From Gemmobacter nectariphilus (GTDB lineage Bacteria; Pseudomonadota; Alphaproteobacteria; Rhodobacterales; Rhodobacteraceae): DNA of 64,000 nt. Shown in pieces: positions 1 through 8,851 of the stretch. The DNA lies in NCBI GenBank assembly GCA_020721445.1, contig DYMU01000005.1:62001-126000 (forward strand), read 5' to 3'. Below the pieces are notes generated by a model that saw only the letters and a program-made list of their open reading frames with translations, was not told the origin of the DNA and ran no database searches. The position numbers were made by a program, and so were the translations under genes. Positions within the stretch are counted from its first letter, which is position 1; each line of letters opens with the position of its first letter.

Positions 1-1
1 G

Positions 2-193
2 CCGACCATGATCTTTCTGCCCGAGGTGATTCCCGACGGCCAGACGGCGGCAGAATCAGCCGTGGCGATGATGCCCGGCGCATTCGGCATCGGCACCACA
101 ACCGCGCTGCTGACATGGGTCCGCGACCATGGCTATGAAAACGGCGAGCACTTTCAGAAGTATCTGGCCGAGCAAGGTCAGCTTAAGAACTGA
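2..193 (+). CDS. soxW: Thioredoxin-like protein SoxW, C-terminal end (partial)
   Basis: Only the last 63 codons are present; the gene enters from the left edge. The fragment opens with Pro-Thr-Met-Ile-Phe, which resembles the cis-proline segment of the thioredoxin fold, and ends with a helix typical of thioredoxin C-termini (LLTWVRDHGYE...FQKYL). The CxxC active site would lie outside the window. The main evidence is position: in Paracoccus pantotrophus soxW directly precedes soxX. SoxW is a periplasmic thioredoxin thought to help keep Sox proteins reduced. The family assignment from this short piece is an inference. Confidence 0.6.
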   Translation, partial: PTMIFLPEVIPDGQTAAESAVAMMPGAFGIGTTTALLTWVRDHGYENGEHFQKYLAEQGQLKN

Positions 194-217
194 TGGCAAA
201 TACTTGAAAAAATTGGA

Positions 218-270
218 CGTATACGAATATTCACGGATCGCTATATTTCTATTGCCTACGACCGTATACC
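218..270. promoter_or_regulatory. Candidate SoxR operator/promoter region before soxX
   Basis: The 118-base gap between soxW and soxX is clearly AT-richer than the genes around it. It carries the palindrome CGTATACG at 218-225 and a second GTATAC core at 264-269 inside CCGTATACC, with the two cores 45 bases apart. In Paracoccus and Pseudaminobacter the ArsR-family repressor SoxR binds the soxW-soxX gap, so these palindromes are reasonable candidates. soxR itself is not in the window, and the match to SoxR sites is by position and symmetry only. Confidence 0.4.
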
Positions 271-311
271 GGGGTTATCGTCTTAACAGTGAGTGATCAG
301 GGAGGATCGCA

Positions 312-785
312 ATGACACGTCAGCTTATGCTGGTGACCTTGGCGGCAATGGCCGCCGCAACGCCTGCAATCAGTGAAATCGCACCAACCGCAGTGGCCTA
401 CACCGAGGGCAAGATTTCCGAATCGTTGACCGGAACACCGGGTGATCCTGTCGCCGGCGTGAAGGTGATGACGACCAACGCCTTGGGTAACTGCGTGGCA
501 TGCCATGTCATTGGCGCTTTGCCCGATGTGCCGTTCCAAGGCAACATCGGCCCCGCGCTGGATGGCGTGGCCAGCCGCTATGACGAAGCCCAGCTTCGCG
601 GTATCGTCGCCAATTCCAAACTGACGTTCGAGGGCACCTTCATGCCCGCGTTCTACAAGACCGACGGGTTTGTCCGCCCGGGCAACGCCTACACCGGCAA
701 GGCTCCGGAGAGCGAACTGACGCCCATCCTGACCGCACAACAGATTGAAGACGTCGTGGCCTATCTTGTTACTCTGAAAGAGTGA
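312..785 (+). CDS. soxX: Sulfur oxidation c-type cytochrome SoxX
   Basis: This is the monoheme subunit of the periplasmic SoxAX cytochrome, which joins thiosulfate to the SoxY carrier cysteine and passes two electrons on. The 157-residue product begins with a Sec signal peptide (about residues 1-22). It has one heme-binding CVACH motif at 61-65 and a likely axial methionine at Met111 (GTFMPAF). The length is normal for SoxX. A strong Shine-Dalgarno (GGGAGG, 300-305) supports the ATG at 312. It is the first gene of the soxXYZABCDEFGH series and follows the candidate SoxR operator. Confidence 0.95.
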   Translation: MTRQLMLVTLAAMAAATPAISEIAPTAVAYTEGKISESLTGTPGDPVAGVKVMTTNALGNCVACHVIGALPDVPFQGNIGPALDGVASRYDEAQLRGIVANSKLTFEGTFMPAFYKTDGFVRPGNAYTGKAPESELTPILTAQQIEDVVAYLVTLKE

Positions 786-811
786 CGGCCCCCAGATCAG
801 AGGAGAAGACA

Positions 812-1231
812 ATGAACCTTTCCAGACGAGACGCCCTTTGGGTCGGCCTTGGCGGTCTTGCCGCAGCCGCCCTGCCCGGTTCGGTGATGGCCGCAACCAA
901 TGACGAGCTGATTGCCGCTTTTGCCGCTGGTGGCGCCGAAGGTACCGGCACCTTTACCCTGACCGCCCCGGAAATCGCTGAAAACGGCAACACCGTTCCA
1001 GTGTCGTTCGACGCACCCGGCGCTGTTGCCGTGATGCTGCTGGCCACCGGCAACCCGGAACCGGCTGTTGCAACCTTCACTTTCGGCCCCGCGGCCGGCC
1101 GCCAGATGGCTGCCACCCGTATCCGCCTTGCCAAGACCCAGGACGTTGTTGCCGTAGCCAAGATGGCAGACGGGTCGATCCTCAAGGCACAGACGACCGT
1201 CAAGGTCACCATCGGCGGCTGCGGCGGCTGA
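812..1231 (+). CDS. soxY: Thiosulfate-binding carrier protein SoxY
   Basis: SoxY carries the sulfur intermediates of the Sox cycle on one C-terminal cysteine. The 139-residue product ends in the diagnostic GGCGG tail, with Cys137 as the swinging-arm residue. It starts with a twin-arginine signal (SRRDAL, then a hydrophobic stretch to about residue 27), as expected for Tat export together with SoxZ, which has no signal of its own. I chose the ATG at 812 because AGGAG lies at 800-805; the reading frame stays open further upstream but has no ribosome site there. soxZ follows after 22 bases. Confidence 0.96.
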   Translation: MNLSRRDALWVGLGGLAAAALPGSVMAATNDELIAAFAAGGAEGTGTFTLTAPEIAENGNTVPVSFDAPGAVAVMLLATGNPEPAVATFTFGPAAGRQMAATRIRLAKTQDVVAVAKMADGSILKAQTTVKVTIGGCGG

Positions 1232-1253
1232 GTCAGAGATCAGGAGAGAAAAA

Positions 1254-1583
1254 ATGGCAGATGATGCAAAACCCCGCGTGAAAGTTCCCAAGTCGGCAGC
1301 GGCTGGCGAAATTGTCACGATCAAGAGCCTGATTTCGCACAAGATGGAATCGGGTCAGCGCAAGGACGCCAAGGGCGAACTGATCCCTCGGTCGATCATC
1401 AACCGCTTCACCTGTGATTTCAACGGCGTCAACGCCATTGACATCGCGATTGATCCGGCCGTGTCGACCAACCCTTACTTTGAATTTGACGTGAAAGTGG
1501 ACGCAGCGGGCGAGTTCAAGTTCACGTGGTATGATGACGATGGTTCTGTCTACGAAGACAGCAAGCCCATCACCATCGCCTGA
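1254..1583 (+). CDS. soxZ: Thiosulfate oxidation carrier complex protein SoxZ
   Basis: SoxZ is the immunoglobulin-like partner of SoxY; the SoxYZ heterodimer presents the substrate-loaded cysteine to SoxAX, SoxB and SoxCD. The 109-residue product has no signal peptide, which fits co-export with SoxY through Tat. Family features include the N-terminal PRVKVP segment, the motif around SHKMESGQR and a C-terminal beta-rich part ending in DSKPITIA. A Shine-Dalgarno (AGGAGAG) precedes the ATG. The position between soxY and soxA is the standard Paracoccus order. Confidence 0.96.
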   Translation: MADDAKPRVKVPKSAAAGEIVTIKSLISHKMESGQRKDAKGELIPRSIINRFTCDFNGVNAIDIAIDPAVSTNPYFEFDVKVDAAGEFKFTWYDDDGSVYEDSKPITIA

Positions 1584-1617
1584 TCGCTTCGCAGAAAACT
1601 CGAGGGAGGAGAGACCT

Positions 1618-2487
1618 ATGCAGAAGCAGATGATCAAGACATTGGCAGCCTCGGCTGCTTTCGGCCTTGCCCTTACGGGCATGGCCATGTCCACGCCGGT
1701 GGATGACAAGCTGGTGATCGAAGGCGAAGAGGGCACCATTGAACTGGTGACCTCGACGAAAGCCCCAGAGCACCTGCAAGAGGTGATGGACACCATCTAT
1801 TCCGGTTGGCATTACCGCGAAGACGACACCCGGTCGATGCAGATGGACGACTTCGACAATCCGGCCATGGTGTTTGTTGACCGTGGGCGCGATCTTTGGA
1901 ACGCCGCCATCGGCAAGAACGGCGAATCCTGCGCCGGTTGCCACAATGGACCGGAAAGCATGAAAGGCCTGCGCGCCGTGACCCCTCGGGTCGACGCCAA
2001 GACCGGCAAGCTGATGACCATCGAAAACTACGTCGACGCCTGCGTGACCGAACGCATGGGTCTGGAAGCCTGGGGTTGGACCGGCGACAAGATGAAGGAC
2101 ACGCTTGCCCTCATCTCGATGCAGTCGCGTGGTGAAATCGTCAACGTCGCAATCGACGGCCCGGCAGCCCCGTTCTGGGAAAAGGGCAAGGAAGTCTACT
2201 ATACCCGTTACGGGCAATTGGAGATGTCCTGCGCGTCCTGCCACGAGGAAAACCAGGGTCTGTTCATCCGCTCGGACCACCTGAGCCAGGGCCAGATCAA
2301 CGGCTTTCCGACCTATCGTCTGAAAGATGCAGGCATCCTGTCGGCACAACAGCGGTTCGTCGGTTGCGTCCGCGATACCCGCGCCGAAACCTTCAAGCCC
2401 AACTCGGATGAGTTCAAGGCGCTTGAGCTGTATGTCGCCTCGCGCGGCAACGGCCTGTCGGTCGAAGGCGTGTCGGTTCGTCACTGA
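1618..2487 (+). CDS. soxA: Diheme cytochrome SoxA, L-cysteine S-thiosulfotransferase subunit
   Basis: SoxA is the catalytic subunit of SoxAX. The 289-residue protein has a Sec signal peptide (about 1-25) and two heme-binding motifs, CAGCH at 105-109 and CASCH at 205-209. That makes it the diheme form known from Paracoccus and Rhodovulum rather than the monoheme form. Two further cysteines are at the expected places: Cys142 (DACVTER), probably a heme ligand, and Cys250 in GCVRDTRAE, the position of the active-site cysteine persulfide. The frame is open upstream of 1618, but GGAGGAGAG just before this ATG decides the start. Confidence 0.95.
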   Translation: MQKQMIKTLAASAAFGLALTGMAMSTPVDDKLVIEGEEGTIELVTSTKAPEHLQEVMDTIYSGWHYREDDTRSMQMDDFDNPAMVFVDRGRDLWNAAIGKNGESCAGCHNGPESMKGLRAVTPRVDAKTGKLMTIENYVDACVTERMGLEAWGWTGDKMKDTLALISMQSRGEIVNVAIDGPAAPFWEKGKEVYYTRYGQLEMSCASCHEENQGLFIRSDHLSQGQINGFPTYRLKDAGILSAQQRFVGCVRDTRAETFKPNSDEFKALELYVASRGNGLSVEGVSVRH

Positions 2488-2497
2488 CCAAAACACC

Positions 2498-2522
2498 GGC
2501 CCCCGCTGTACAAGCGGGGGCC
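2498..2522 (+). terminator. GC hairpin between soxA and soxB
   Basis: A perfect 10-bp stem (GGCCCCCGCT / AGCGGGGGCC) closes a 5-base loop (GTACA). No T-run follows, so it is more likely a transcript-stabilising or attenuating element between soxA and soxB than a full intrinsic terminator. Confidence 0.5.
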
Positions 2523-2630
2523 CCCCTTGCCGCCATCTGTTTGGCACCAACACACTCTGACACTGGACAATCGGCCAGCCGCGTTTTGCGCGTCCGAGAA
2601 AAGTCCGCCTGATCGACCAAGGAGAGACCA

Positions 2631-4325
2631 ATGATTTCCCGGCGTGAGTTTCTGCAAGCCAGCGTGGCGGCTTCGGCCATTGTCGGCCTGTCAGGCTTTG
2701 GCAATTGGTCCAAATTGGCCGCACAACAGGCGTTGACGCAGGACCAACTGCTTCAATTCGAGGACTTCGGCAATGTCACGCTGATCCACATCACCGACAT
2801 CCACGCGCACCTTAAGCCGATCTGGTTCCGCGAGCCGGAATGGAATGTCGGCATCGGCCCGGCCAAGGGTGTGCCGCCGCATGTGGTTGGCAAAGACTTC
2901 ATCAAGATGTTCAACCTGACGCCGCAATCGCCCGAGGCCTATGCGCTAACCTTTGAGGACTTTGTCGCCCTTGGCAAGACCTATGGCCGGATGGGCGGCA
3001 TGGACCGGGTGGCCACGGTCGTCAAGGCGATCCGCGCCGCCCGCCCCGATGCGCTGCTGCTGGATGGCGGCGACACCTGGCACGGGTCGATGACCAGCTA
3101 TCTGACCAAGGGCCAGGACATGGTCAACGTGATGAACGCGCTTGGCACCGATGCGATGACCAGCCATTGGGAATGGACCTTCGGCACCGAACGCGTGAAG
3201 GAACTGGTTGAAACGCAACTGAAATTCCCCTTCCTCGGCGCCAACATCTTTGACGCCGAATGGGATGAGCCCGCCTTCGAGCCCTACAAGATCTTCGAGA
3301 AGAACGGTACCCGCATTGCCGTGATCGGGCAGGCCTTCCCCTATATGCCGATCGCCAATCCGAAGTGGATGTTCCCGGAATACAGCTTTGGTATCCGTGA
3401 AGAGCGGATGCAGGCGATGGTGGACGAGGTTCGCGCGACGGGCGTCGATCTGGTGGTTTGCCTGTCGCACAACGGCTTTGACGTTGACCGCAAGATGGCC
3501 GGCCGGGTCAAGGGTATTGATGTGATCCTGACCGGCCACACCCATGACGCGATCCCCGAGCCGGTTCTGGTGGGCGAAACCATCCTGATCGCCTCGGGCA
3601 GCCATGGCAAGTTCGTGTCCCGCGTCGATCTGGATGTGCGCGACGGCAAGATGATGGGCTTCCGGCACAAGCTGATCCCGATCTTCTCGGACGTGATCAC
3701 CCCCGACGCCGATATGGCCGCGCTGATTGATGCCGAGCGCGCTCCCTACAAGGCCGATCTGGAAACCGTGGTCGGCACCACTGACAGCCTGCTGTATCGC
3801 CGCGGCAACTTCCAGGGCACCTGGGATGACCTGATCTGCCAGGCCGTGATCAGCGAGCGCGACACCGACATCGCGATGTCACCGGGTGTGCGTTGGGGTG
3901 CCAGCCTGATGCCGGGCGACAATATCACCCGCGAAGACATCCACTCGGTCTGCTCGATGACCTATGGTCAGGTCTATCGCACGGAAATGACAGGCGAAAC
4001 CATCCACACCATCCTTGAAGACGTCGCCGACAACATCTTCAACGCCGACCCCTATTACCAACAGGGCGGCGATATGGTGCGGATCGGCGGCATGGCCTTT
4101 GCCTGCGATGTGTCCAAACCCATCGGCCAGCGGATCACCAACATGGTGCATCTGAAATCGGGCGAAACCCTGGACGCGGCCAAGACCTATATGGTCGGCG
4201 GCTGGGGCAGCGTGAATGAAGGCACCGAAGGTCCGATGATCTGGGATGTCATTGAAAGCCATCTGAAAAAGATCGGTACCGTCAAACTTGAACCCAACAC
4301 CTCGGTCACCGTGACCGGCCTCTGA
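2631..4325 (+). CDS. soxB: Thiosulfohydrolase SoxB
   Basis: SoxB is the dimanganese hydrolase of the 5'-nucleotidase/metallophosphatase superfamily that releases sulfate from SoxY-bound S-sulfonate in the periplasm. The 564-residue product has a Tat signal (SRREFL). The metal-binding blocks appear in order: DIHAH at 56-60, GGDTWHGS at 146-153, LSHNG at 278-282 and TGHTH at 301-305, followed by the 5'-nucleotidase C-terminal domain. The length is normal. AAGGAGAG precedes the ATG. The 143-base gap to soxA contains the hairpin at 2498. Confidence 0.97.
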   Translation: MISRREFLQASVAASAIVGLSGFGNWSKLAAQQALTQDQLLQFEDFGNVTLIHITDIHAHLKPIWFREPEWNVGIGPAKGVPPHVVGKDFIKMFNLTPQSPEAYALTFEDFVALGKTYGRMGGMDRVATVVKAIRAARPDALLLDGGDTWHGSMTSYLTKGQDMVNVMNALGTDAMTSHWEWTFGTERVKELVETQLKFPFLGANIFDAEWDEPAFEPYKIFEKNGTRIAVIGQAFPYMPIANPKWMFPEYSFGIREERMQAMVDEVRATGVDLVVCLSHNGFDVDRKMAGRVKGIDVILTGHTHDAIPEPVLVGETILIASGSHGKFVSRVDLDVRDGKMMGFRHKLIPIFSDVITPDADMAALIDAERAPYKADLETVVGTTDSLLYRRGNFQGTWDDLICQAVISERDTDIAMSPGVRWGASLMPGDNITREDIHSVCSMTYGQVYRTEMTGETIHTILEDVADNIFNADPYYQQGGDMVRIGGMAFACDVSKPIGQRITNMVHLKSGETLDAAKTYMVGGWGSVNEGTEGPMIWDVIESHLKKIGTVKLEPNTSVTVTGL

Positions 4326-4345
4326 TGTTGAAAGGAGCGTTCGCC

Positions 4346-5632
4346 ATGTCAGACGAACACAACACAATGAAGCCCGCAAAGGGCACGACCCGCCGGGGCT
4401 TTTTGCGCCAGACGGCGGTTGCCGGGGCCGGCCTTGTGGCCGGGGCCACGGCGGCACAGGCCAATGCGCCAGATCCGCTGATCGTTGAACAGCAGGAATG
4501 GGCGCGTGCGTTTGGCGAGGGCGTTGATGCCACGCCCTACGGCCTGCCGATCAAGTTCGAATCGGATGTGGTGCGCCGCAATGTGGAATGGCTGACCGCC
4601 GACACCACCTCGTCGATCAACTTTACCCCGATCCACGCGCTGGATGGCACCATCACCCCGCAGGGCTGCGCCTTCGAGCGCCACCATTCGGGCGCGATCG
4701 AGCTGTCAAAGGCCGATTACCGCCTGATGATCAATGGCTTGGTCGATACGCCGCTGGTGTTCACCTATGCCGATCTGGAGCGTTTTCCGCGCGTCACCCG
4801 CACCTGTTTTCTGGAATGCGCGGCCAACACCGGGATGGAATGGGCCGGCGCGCAGCTGAACGGCGCGCAGTTCACCCACGGCATGATCCACAACATGGAA
4901 TATACCGGCGTGATGCTGTCCACCCTGCTGGCCGAGGCAGGCGTCAAGCCCGAGGGCAAATGGGTTCTGGTCGAAGGCGCTGATGCGTCGTCGAACGGTC
5001 GCTCTATCCCGCTGGAAAAAATCATGGACGACTGCATGATCGCCTTCAAGGCCAACGGCGAAGCCCTGCGCATGGAACATGGCTACCCCGCCCGTCTTGT
5101 TGTTCCCGGTTGGGAAGGCAACATGTGGGTCAAATGGGTCCGCCGGATCGAAGTGGGCGACCAGCCGTGGGAAACCCGCGAGGAAACCTCGAAATACACC
5201 GACACGCTGGCCAATGGCACCAGCCGCAAGTGGACCTGGGTCATGGATGCCAAATCCGTGGTCACCTCGCCCAGCCCGCAAGCACCGATCACCCATGGCC
5301 CCGGGCCTTTGGTCATCACCGGGCTGGCATGGTCGGGCAATGGCGCGATCACCCGCGTCGACGTGACCACCGATGGCGGCAAGACCTGGCAAGAGGCCCG
5401 TCTGGCCGCACCGGGCCAAAAGATGGCGCTGACCCGCTTCTATCTGGACATCAACTGGGACGGTCAGGAAATGCTGCTGCAAAGCCGCTGCCATGACGAG
5501 ACCGGCTATGTCCAGCCGACCAAAGACCAGTTGCGCGAAGTGCGCGGGTTGAACTCGATCTATCACAACAACTGCATTCAGACCTGGTGGGTCAAAGCCG
5601 ACGGGAGCGCGGAAAATGTCGAAGTCTCTTAA
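4346..5632 (+). CDS. soxC: Sulfane dehydrogenase SoxC, molybdenum cofactor subunit
   Basis: SoxC belongs to the sulfite oxidase family. With SoxD it oxidises the SoxY-bound sulfane sulfur, drawing six electrons and making full oxidation of thiosulfate to sulfate possible without sulfur globules. The 428-residue product has a Tat signal (TTRRGFLRQ, residues 14-22) for export with folded molybdopterin. The cofactor-ligating cysteine is probably Cys158 in ECAANTGMEW, and a sulfite-oxidase dimerisation domain follows. The ATG at 4346 is preferred over an in-frame ATG at 4325 because AAAGGAG at 4331-4337 is correctly spaced for it. Confidence 0.96.
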   Translation: MSDEHNTMKPAKGTTRRGFLRQTAVAGAGLVAGATAAQANAPDPLIVEQQEWARAFGEGVDATPYGLPIKFESDVVRRNVEWLTADTTSSINFTPIHALDGTITPQGCAFERHHSGAIELSKADYRLMINGLVDTPLVFTYADLERFPRVTRTCFLECAANTGMEWAGAQLNGAQFTHGMIHNMEYTGVMLSTLLAEAGVKPEGKWVLVEGADASSNGRSIPLEKIMDDCMIAFKANGEALRMEHGYPARLVVPGWEGNMWVKWVRRIEVGDQPWETREETSKYTDTLANGTSRKWTWVMDAKSVVTSPSPQAPITHGPGPLVITGLAWSGNGAITRVDVTTDGGKTWQEARLAAPGQKMALTRFYLDINWDGQEMLLQSRCHDETGYVQPTKDQLREVRGLNSIYHNNCIQTWWVKADGSAENVEVS

Positions 5633-6734
5633 TCTTACCCTTGGCACCGCACTGGTTTCGGTTCTGCTGTCGGCCCCGGCATTCGCAGAAAAGCTTGGCT
5701 TGGGCCGGGTTGCCATGCCCGAAGAGGTTGCCGCATGGGATATGGACGTGCGCCCCGATGGCCAAGGCCTGCCTGTAGGCTCGGGCGATGTGCTGACCGG
5801 CGAAGAAACCTTCTCGGCCAATTGCGCGGTCTGCCATGGCGAATTTGCCGAAGGCGTGGACAATTGGCCGAAACTGGCAGGCGGGGCCGGGACGCTGGAT
5901 CAGGCTGATCCGCTGAAGACCGTCGGGTCGTTCTGGCCGCATCTGTCGACCACATTCGACTATGTCAACCGGTCGATGCCTTACGGCAATGCGGGCACCC
6001 TGACGCCGGACGATGTCTATGCGATCACCGCCTATATCCTTTATTCCAACGATCTGGTGGACGAAGACTTCGTACTGTCGAACGAAAACTTCGCTGAAGT
6101 GGTGTTGCCGAACGCGGGCAATTTCATCGTCGATGACCGCAAGGATACCGAATACACCAAGTTCAGCGCAGCACCTTGCATGGAAAACTGCAAGGACACG
6201 GTTGAAGTCACCATGCGCGCTGCGGTGCTGGACGTGACCCCGAATGTCGAGGAAACGCTGGCCCCGGTGGTTGAGGTGAAGCAGATCGCCGAAGCCCCTG
6301 CCGCTGCCCCGGAAGTCGTCGTGCCGGCAACCGCCGAGGCGGCCCCCGCAGCCGAAGCCCCCGCTGTCGAAGCCGCTGCTGTCGAGGCCCCGTCTGCGAT
6401 GGCAGCCGCCGACCCCACGCTGATTTCTGCCGGTGAAAAGGTGTTCAAGCAATGCGCCGCCTGCCACAAGATCGGTGACAATGCCAAGAACAGCACCGGA
6501 CCCATCCTGAACGGGATCATCGGGCGCGCAGCAGCAACCGTCGAAGGCTTCAAGTATTCCAAGCCGATGAAGACGGCGGGCGAGGATGGCCTTGTGTGGG
6601 ACGCGGTGTCGTTGGACCAATACCTGACCGACCCCAAAGCCATGATCCCCCGGGGCAAGATGTCGTTTGGCGGATTGAAGAAAGCCGAAGACCGTACGGC
6701 GGTGATTGCCTATCTGTCCACCATCGGCGGTTGA
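5616..6734 (+). CDS. soxD: Sulfane dehydrogenase SoxD, diheme cytochrome subunit
   Basis: SoxD takes electrons from SoxC. The 372-residue protein has a Sec signal peptide (about 1-24), a first cytochrome c domain with CAVCH at 70-74, an Ala/Pro/Glu-rich linker (about 225-272), and a second cytochrome c domain with CAACH at 280-284 and a likely axial methionine near 349. The gene overlaps the end of soxC by 17 bases, so the two are translationally coupled. The second heme domain closely resembles the first heme domain of SoxE downstream. Confidence 0.95.
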   Translation: MSKSLNLTLGTALVSVLLSAPAFAEKLGLGRVAMPEEVAAWDMDVRPDGQGLPVGSGDVLTGEETFSANCAVCHGEFAEGVDNWPKLAGGAGTLDQADPLKTVGSFWPHLSTTFDYVNRSMPYGNAGTLTPDDVYAITAYILYSNDLVDEDFVLSNENFAEVVLPNAGNFIVDDRKDTEYTKFSAAPCMENCKDTVEVTMRAAVLDVTPNVEETLAPVVEVKQIAEAPAAAPEVVVPATAEAAPAAEAPAVEAAAVEAPSAMAAADPTLISAGEKVFKQCAACHKIGDNAKNSTGPILNGIIGRAAATVEGFKYSKPMKTAGEDGLVWDAVSLDQYLTDPKAMIPRGKMSFGGLKKAEDRTAVIAYLSTIGG

Positions 6735-6739
6735 ACCGA

Positions 6740-7450
6740 ATGGGTTTGCGCGGCCTCCTCCCAGCGCTTGCCCTGACTGCCGCCGCCGGAGTGTCTCCGG
6801 CGGCGGCCAACGACCTGGGTGACAAAGACCGCGGTTCCGAGTTGTTCAAGCGCCAATGTTCGGCCTGCCACCAGATCGGCCCCGAGGCCAAAAACCGCGT
6901 AGGTCCGGTTCTGACCGGCCTCTTTGGCCGCCGGGCCGCCAGCGTCAAGGATTTCACCTATTCCAAGTCGATGGCGCGGATGGGCAGCGACGGTTTGACG
7001 TGGACGCTGGAAACCCTTGATGCCTATGTGGAAAATCCAAAGGCGCTGGTCTCTGGCACGCGGATGAACTATCGCGGCATGGCCGATCCGCAGGCGCGCG
7101 GCGCGCTGATTGCCTTTTTGCGCGATTGGTCGGACAAGCCGCAGAACATTCCGGAATCCGAACCCACGGCCCGCAAGACCGACCCCGATCTTGATCCGGC
7201 GATCCTGGGCATCGTGGGCGATCCGGAATACGGCGCCTACCTGTCGTCGGAGTGTTCCACCTGCCATCAGCGCGACGGGTCGGATCAGGGCATTCCGTCC
7301 ATCACCCAATGGCCCGAGGAAGATTTTGTCGTGGCCATGCACGCCTACAAGAAAAAGTTGCGCCCGCACCCGGTGATGCAGATGATGGCAGGACGTCTGT
7401 CGAATGACGAGATTGCGGCCCTGGCCGCCTATTTCGCCACGCTTGAATAA
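6740..7450 (+). CDS. soxE: Diheme c-type cytochrome SoxE
   Basis: This is a periplasmic diheme cytochrome of 236 residues with a signal peptide (about 1-23), CSACH at 40-44 and CSTCH at 172-176. In Paracoccus pantotrophus SoxE sits between SoxD and the flavoprotein SoxF and is probably its electron partner, as in flavocytochrome c sulfide dehydrogenase. The first domain shares the pattern K-I/Q-I-G...GP-x-L-x-G...YSK-x-M with the C-terminal domain of SoxD, which suggests duplication. The ATG at 6740 is five bases after the soxD stop; longer upstream frames lie inside soxD. Confidence 0.9.
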   Translation: MGLRGLLPALALTAAAGVSPAAANDLGDKDRGSELFKRQCSACHQIGPEAKNRVGPVLTGLFGRRAASVKDFTYSKSMARMGSDGLTWTLETLDAYVENPKALVSGTRMNYRGMADPQARGALIAFLRDWSDKPQNIPESEPTARKTDPDLDPAILGIVGDPEYGAYLSSECSTCHQRDGSDQGIPSITQWPEEDFVVAMHAYKKKLRPHPVMQMMAGRLSNDEIAALAAYFATLE

Positions 7451-7514
7451 CAAAAAGACGCCAGAGCACGGGAAAAACCCGCGCCGGAGCAATTCGCAAT
7501 GGGAGGAACCGCGA

Positions 7515-8777
7515 ATGATCCTGAACAGAAGACGATTCATCGGAACCGGCATCGCAACCGGGGCCTTGCTGTCGGCCGCAACCGTCTGGGGCCAGACCAA
7601 GGCCCGCGTTGTGGTCATCGGGGGTGGCGCGGGCGGTGCCACGGTGGCACGCTATCTGGCCAAGGACAGCGACGGCGCGCTGGATGTGACGCTGATCGAG
7701 GCCAACCCGATCTACACCACCTGCTTCTTTTCAAACCTTTATCTTGGCGGCTTTCGCGAGTTTGAAAGCCTGCAACACGGCTATGACAATGTCTCGGCCG
7801 GCGGCGTGACCGTGATCAACGACATGGCGACAGGCGTGGACCGTGCGGCGAAAACCGTCACGCTGGCAGGCGGGCAGGTGCTGGCCTATGATCGTCTGGT
7901 GCTGTCACCCGGCATCGACTTCAAGGATGGCTCGGTTCCCGGCTGGTCGGTCGAGGCGGCGGAAATCATGCCGCATGCCTACAAGGCCGGGCCGCAAACC
8001 CAACTGTTGAAAGCCCAGATTGAATCGATGCCGCAGGGTGGCACATTCGCGATGGTCGCACCGCCAAACCCCTATCGCTGCCCGCCCGGCCCTTACGAGC
8101 GGATCAGCATGGTCGCCCATATGCTGAAACAGAAGAACCCCACCGCCAAGATTCTGGTGCTGGACCCAAAGGACAAATACTCGAAACAGGCGCTGTTTGA
8201 GGAAGGCTGGGCCAAGCACTATGACGGCATGGTGTCGTGGGTTGGCCCCGAGTTCGGCGGCGGCGCGGTCGAAGTGCGCCCCGACACGATGGAGGTCATC
8301 GTCGATGGCGAGGCGCAAAAGGTTGATGTCTGCAACGTGATCCCCGGCCAGATGGCAGGCAAGATCGCGGCGATCGCGGGTGTCACCGACGAGAGCGGCT
8401 GGGCCCCGGTTCACCCCGACAGCATGAAGGCCAAGGCCGATGAAAACGTCTATGTTCTGGGCGACAGCTCGGCGCAGGGCGACATGCCGAAATCGGCGTT
8501 CTCGGCCAACTCTCAGGCCAAGGTCGCCGCCATGTCGATCCGCGGCGAGCTGACAGGATCGCGGGTGTTCCCGGCCAAATACTCCAACACCTGCTGGTCG
8601 CTGATCGCGCCCGAGGACGGGGTCAAGGTCGGCGCATCCTATGAACCGACACCGGAAAAGATAGCAAGCGTGGAAAGCTTCATCAGCGCCACCGGCGAAG
8701 ATGCAGCCCTGCGCAAGGCCACCTATGAAGAAAGCCTTGGCTGGTACGCCGGCATCACCGCCGACATCTTTGGCTGA
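7515..8777 (+). CDS. soxF: Flavoprotein SoxF, sulfide dehydrogenase-type
   Basis: SoxF is an FAD protein of the flavocytochrome c sulfide dehydrogenase family. The 420-residue product has a Tat signal (NRRRFIG) and, after it, a Rossmann dinucleotide-binding motif GGGAGG at 36-41. Cys70 (TTCFFSN) and Cys360 (TCWS) are candidates for the redox-active cysteine pair of the family. It can oxidise sulfide and stimulates the reconstituted Sox system in Paracoccus. GGGAGGA at 7501-7507 supports the start at 7515. The neighbour soxE probably supplies the cytochrome partner. Confidence 0.93.
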   Translation: MILNRRRFIGTGIATGALLSAATVWGQTKARVVVIGGGAGGATVARYLAKDSDGALDVTLIEANPIYTTCFFSNLYLGGFREFESLQHGYDNVSAGGVTVINDMATGVDRAAKTVTLAGGQVLAYDRLVLSPGIDFKDGSVPGWSVEAAEIMPHAYKAGPQTQLLKAQIESMPQGGTFAMVAPPNPYRCPPGPYERISMVAHMLKQKNPTAKILVLDPKDKYSKQALFEEGWAKHYDGMVSWVGPEFGGGAVEVRPDTMEVIVDGEAQKVDVCNVIPGQMAGKIAAIAGVTDESGWAPVHPDSMKAKADENVYVLGDSSAQGDMPKSAFSANSQAKVAAMSIRGELTGSRVFPAKYSNTCWSLIAPEDGVKVGASYEPTPEKIASVESFISATGEDAALRKATYEESLGWYAGITADIFG

Positions 8778-8796
8778 CACGTGTCGGCTGACATTC

Positions 8797-8817
8797 GGGG
8801 GGCCAGATCGGCCCCCC
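8797..8817 (+). terminator. Hairpin between soxF and soxG
   Basis: An 8-bp perfect stem (GGGGGGCC / GGCCCCCC) with loop AGATC is followed by a C/T-rich tract with TTTT and CCTTTT runs. It could partly terminate transcription and lower soxGH expression relative to soxA-F. Confidence 0.5.
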
Positions 8818-8851
8818 TTCCCCCCTTTTCCTTTTCCGACCAAGGTGCAAC

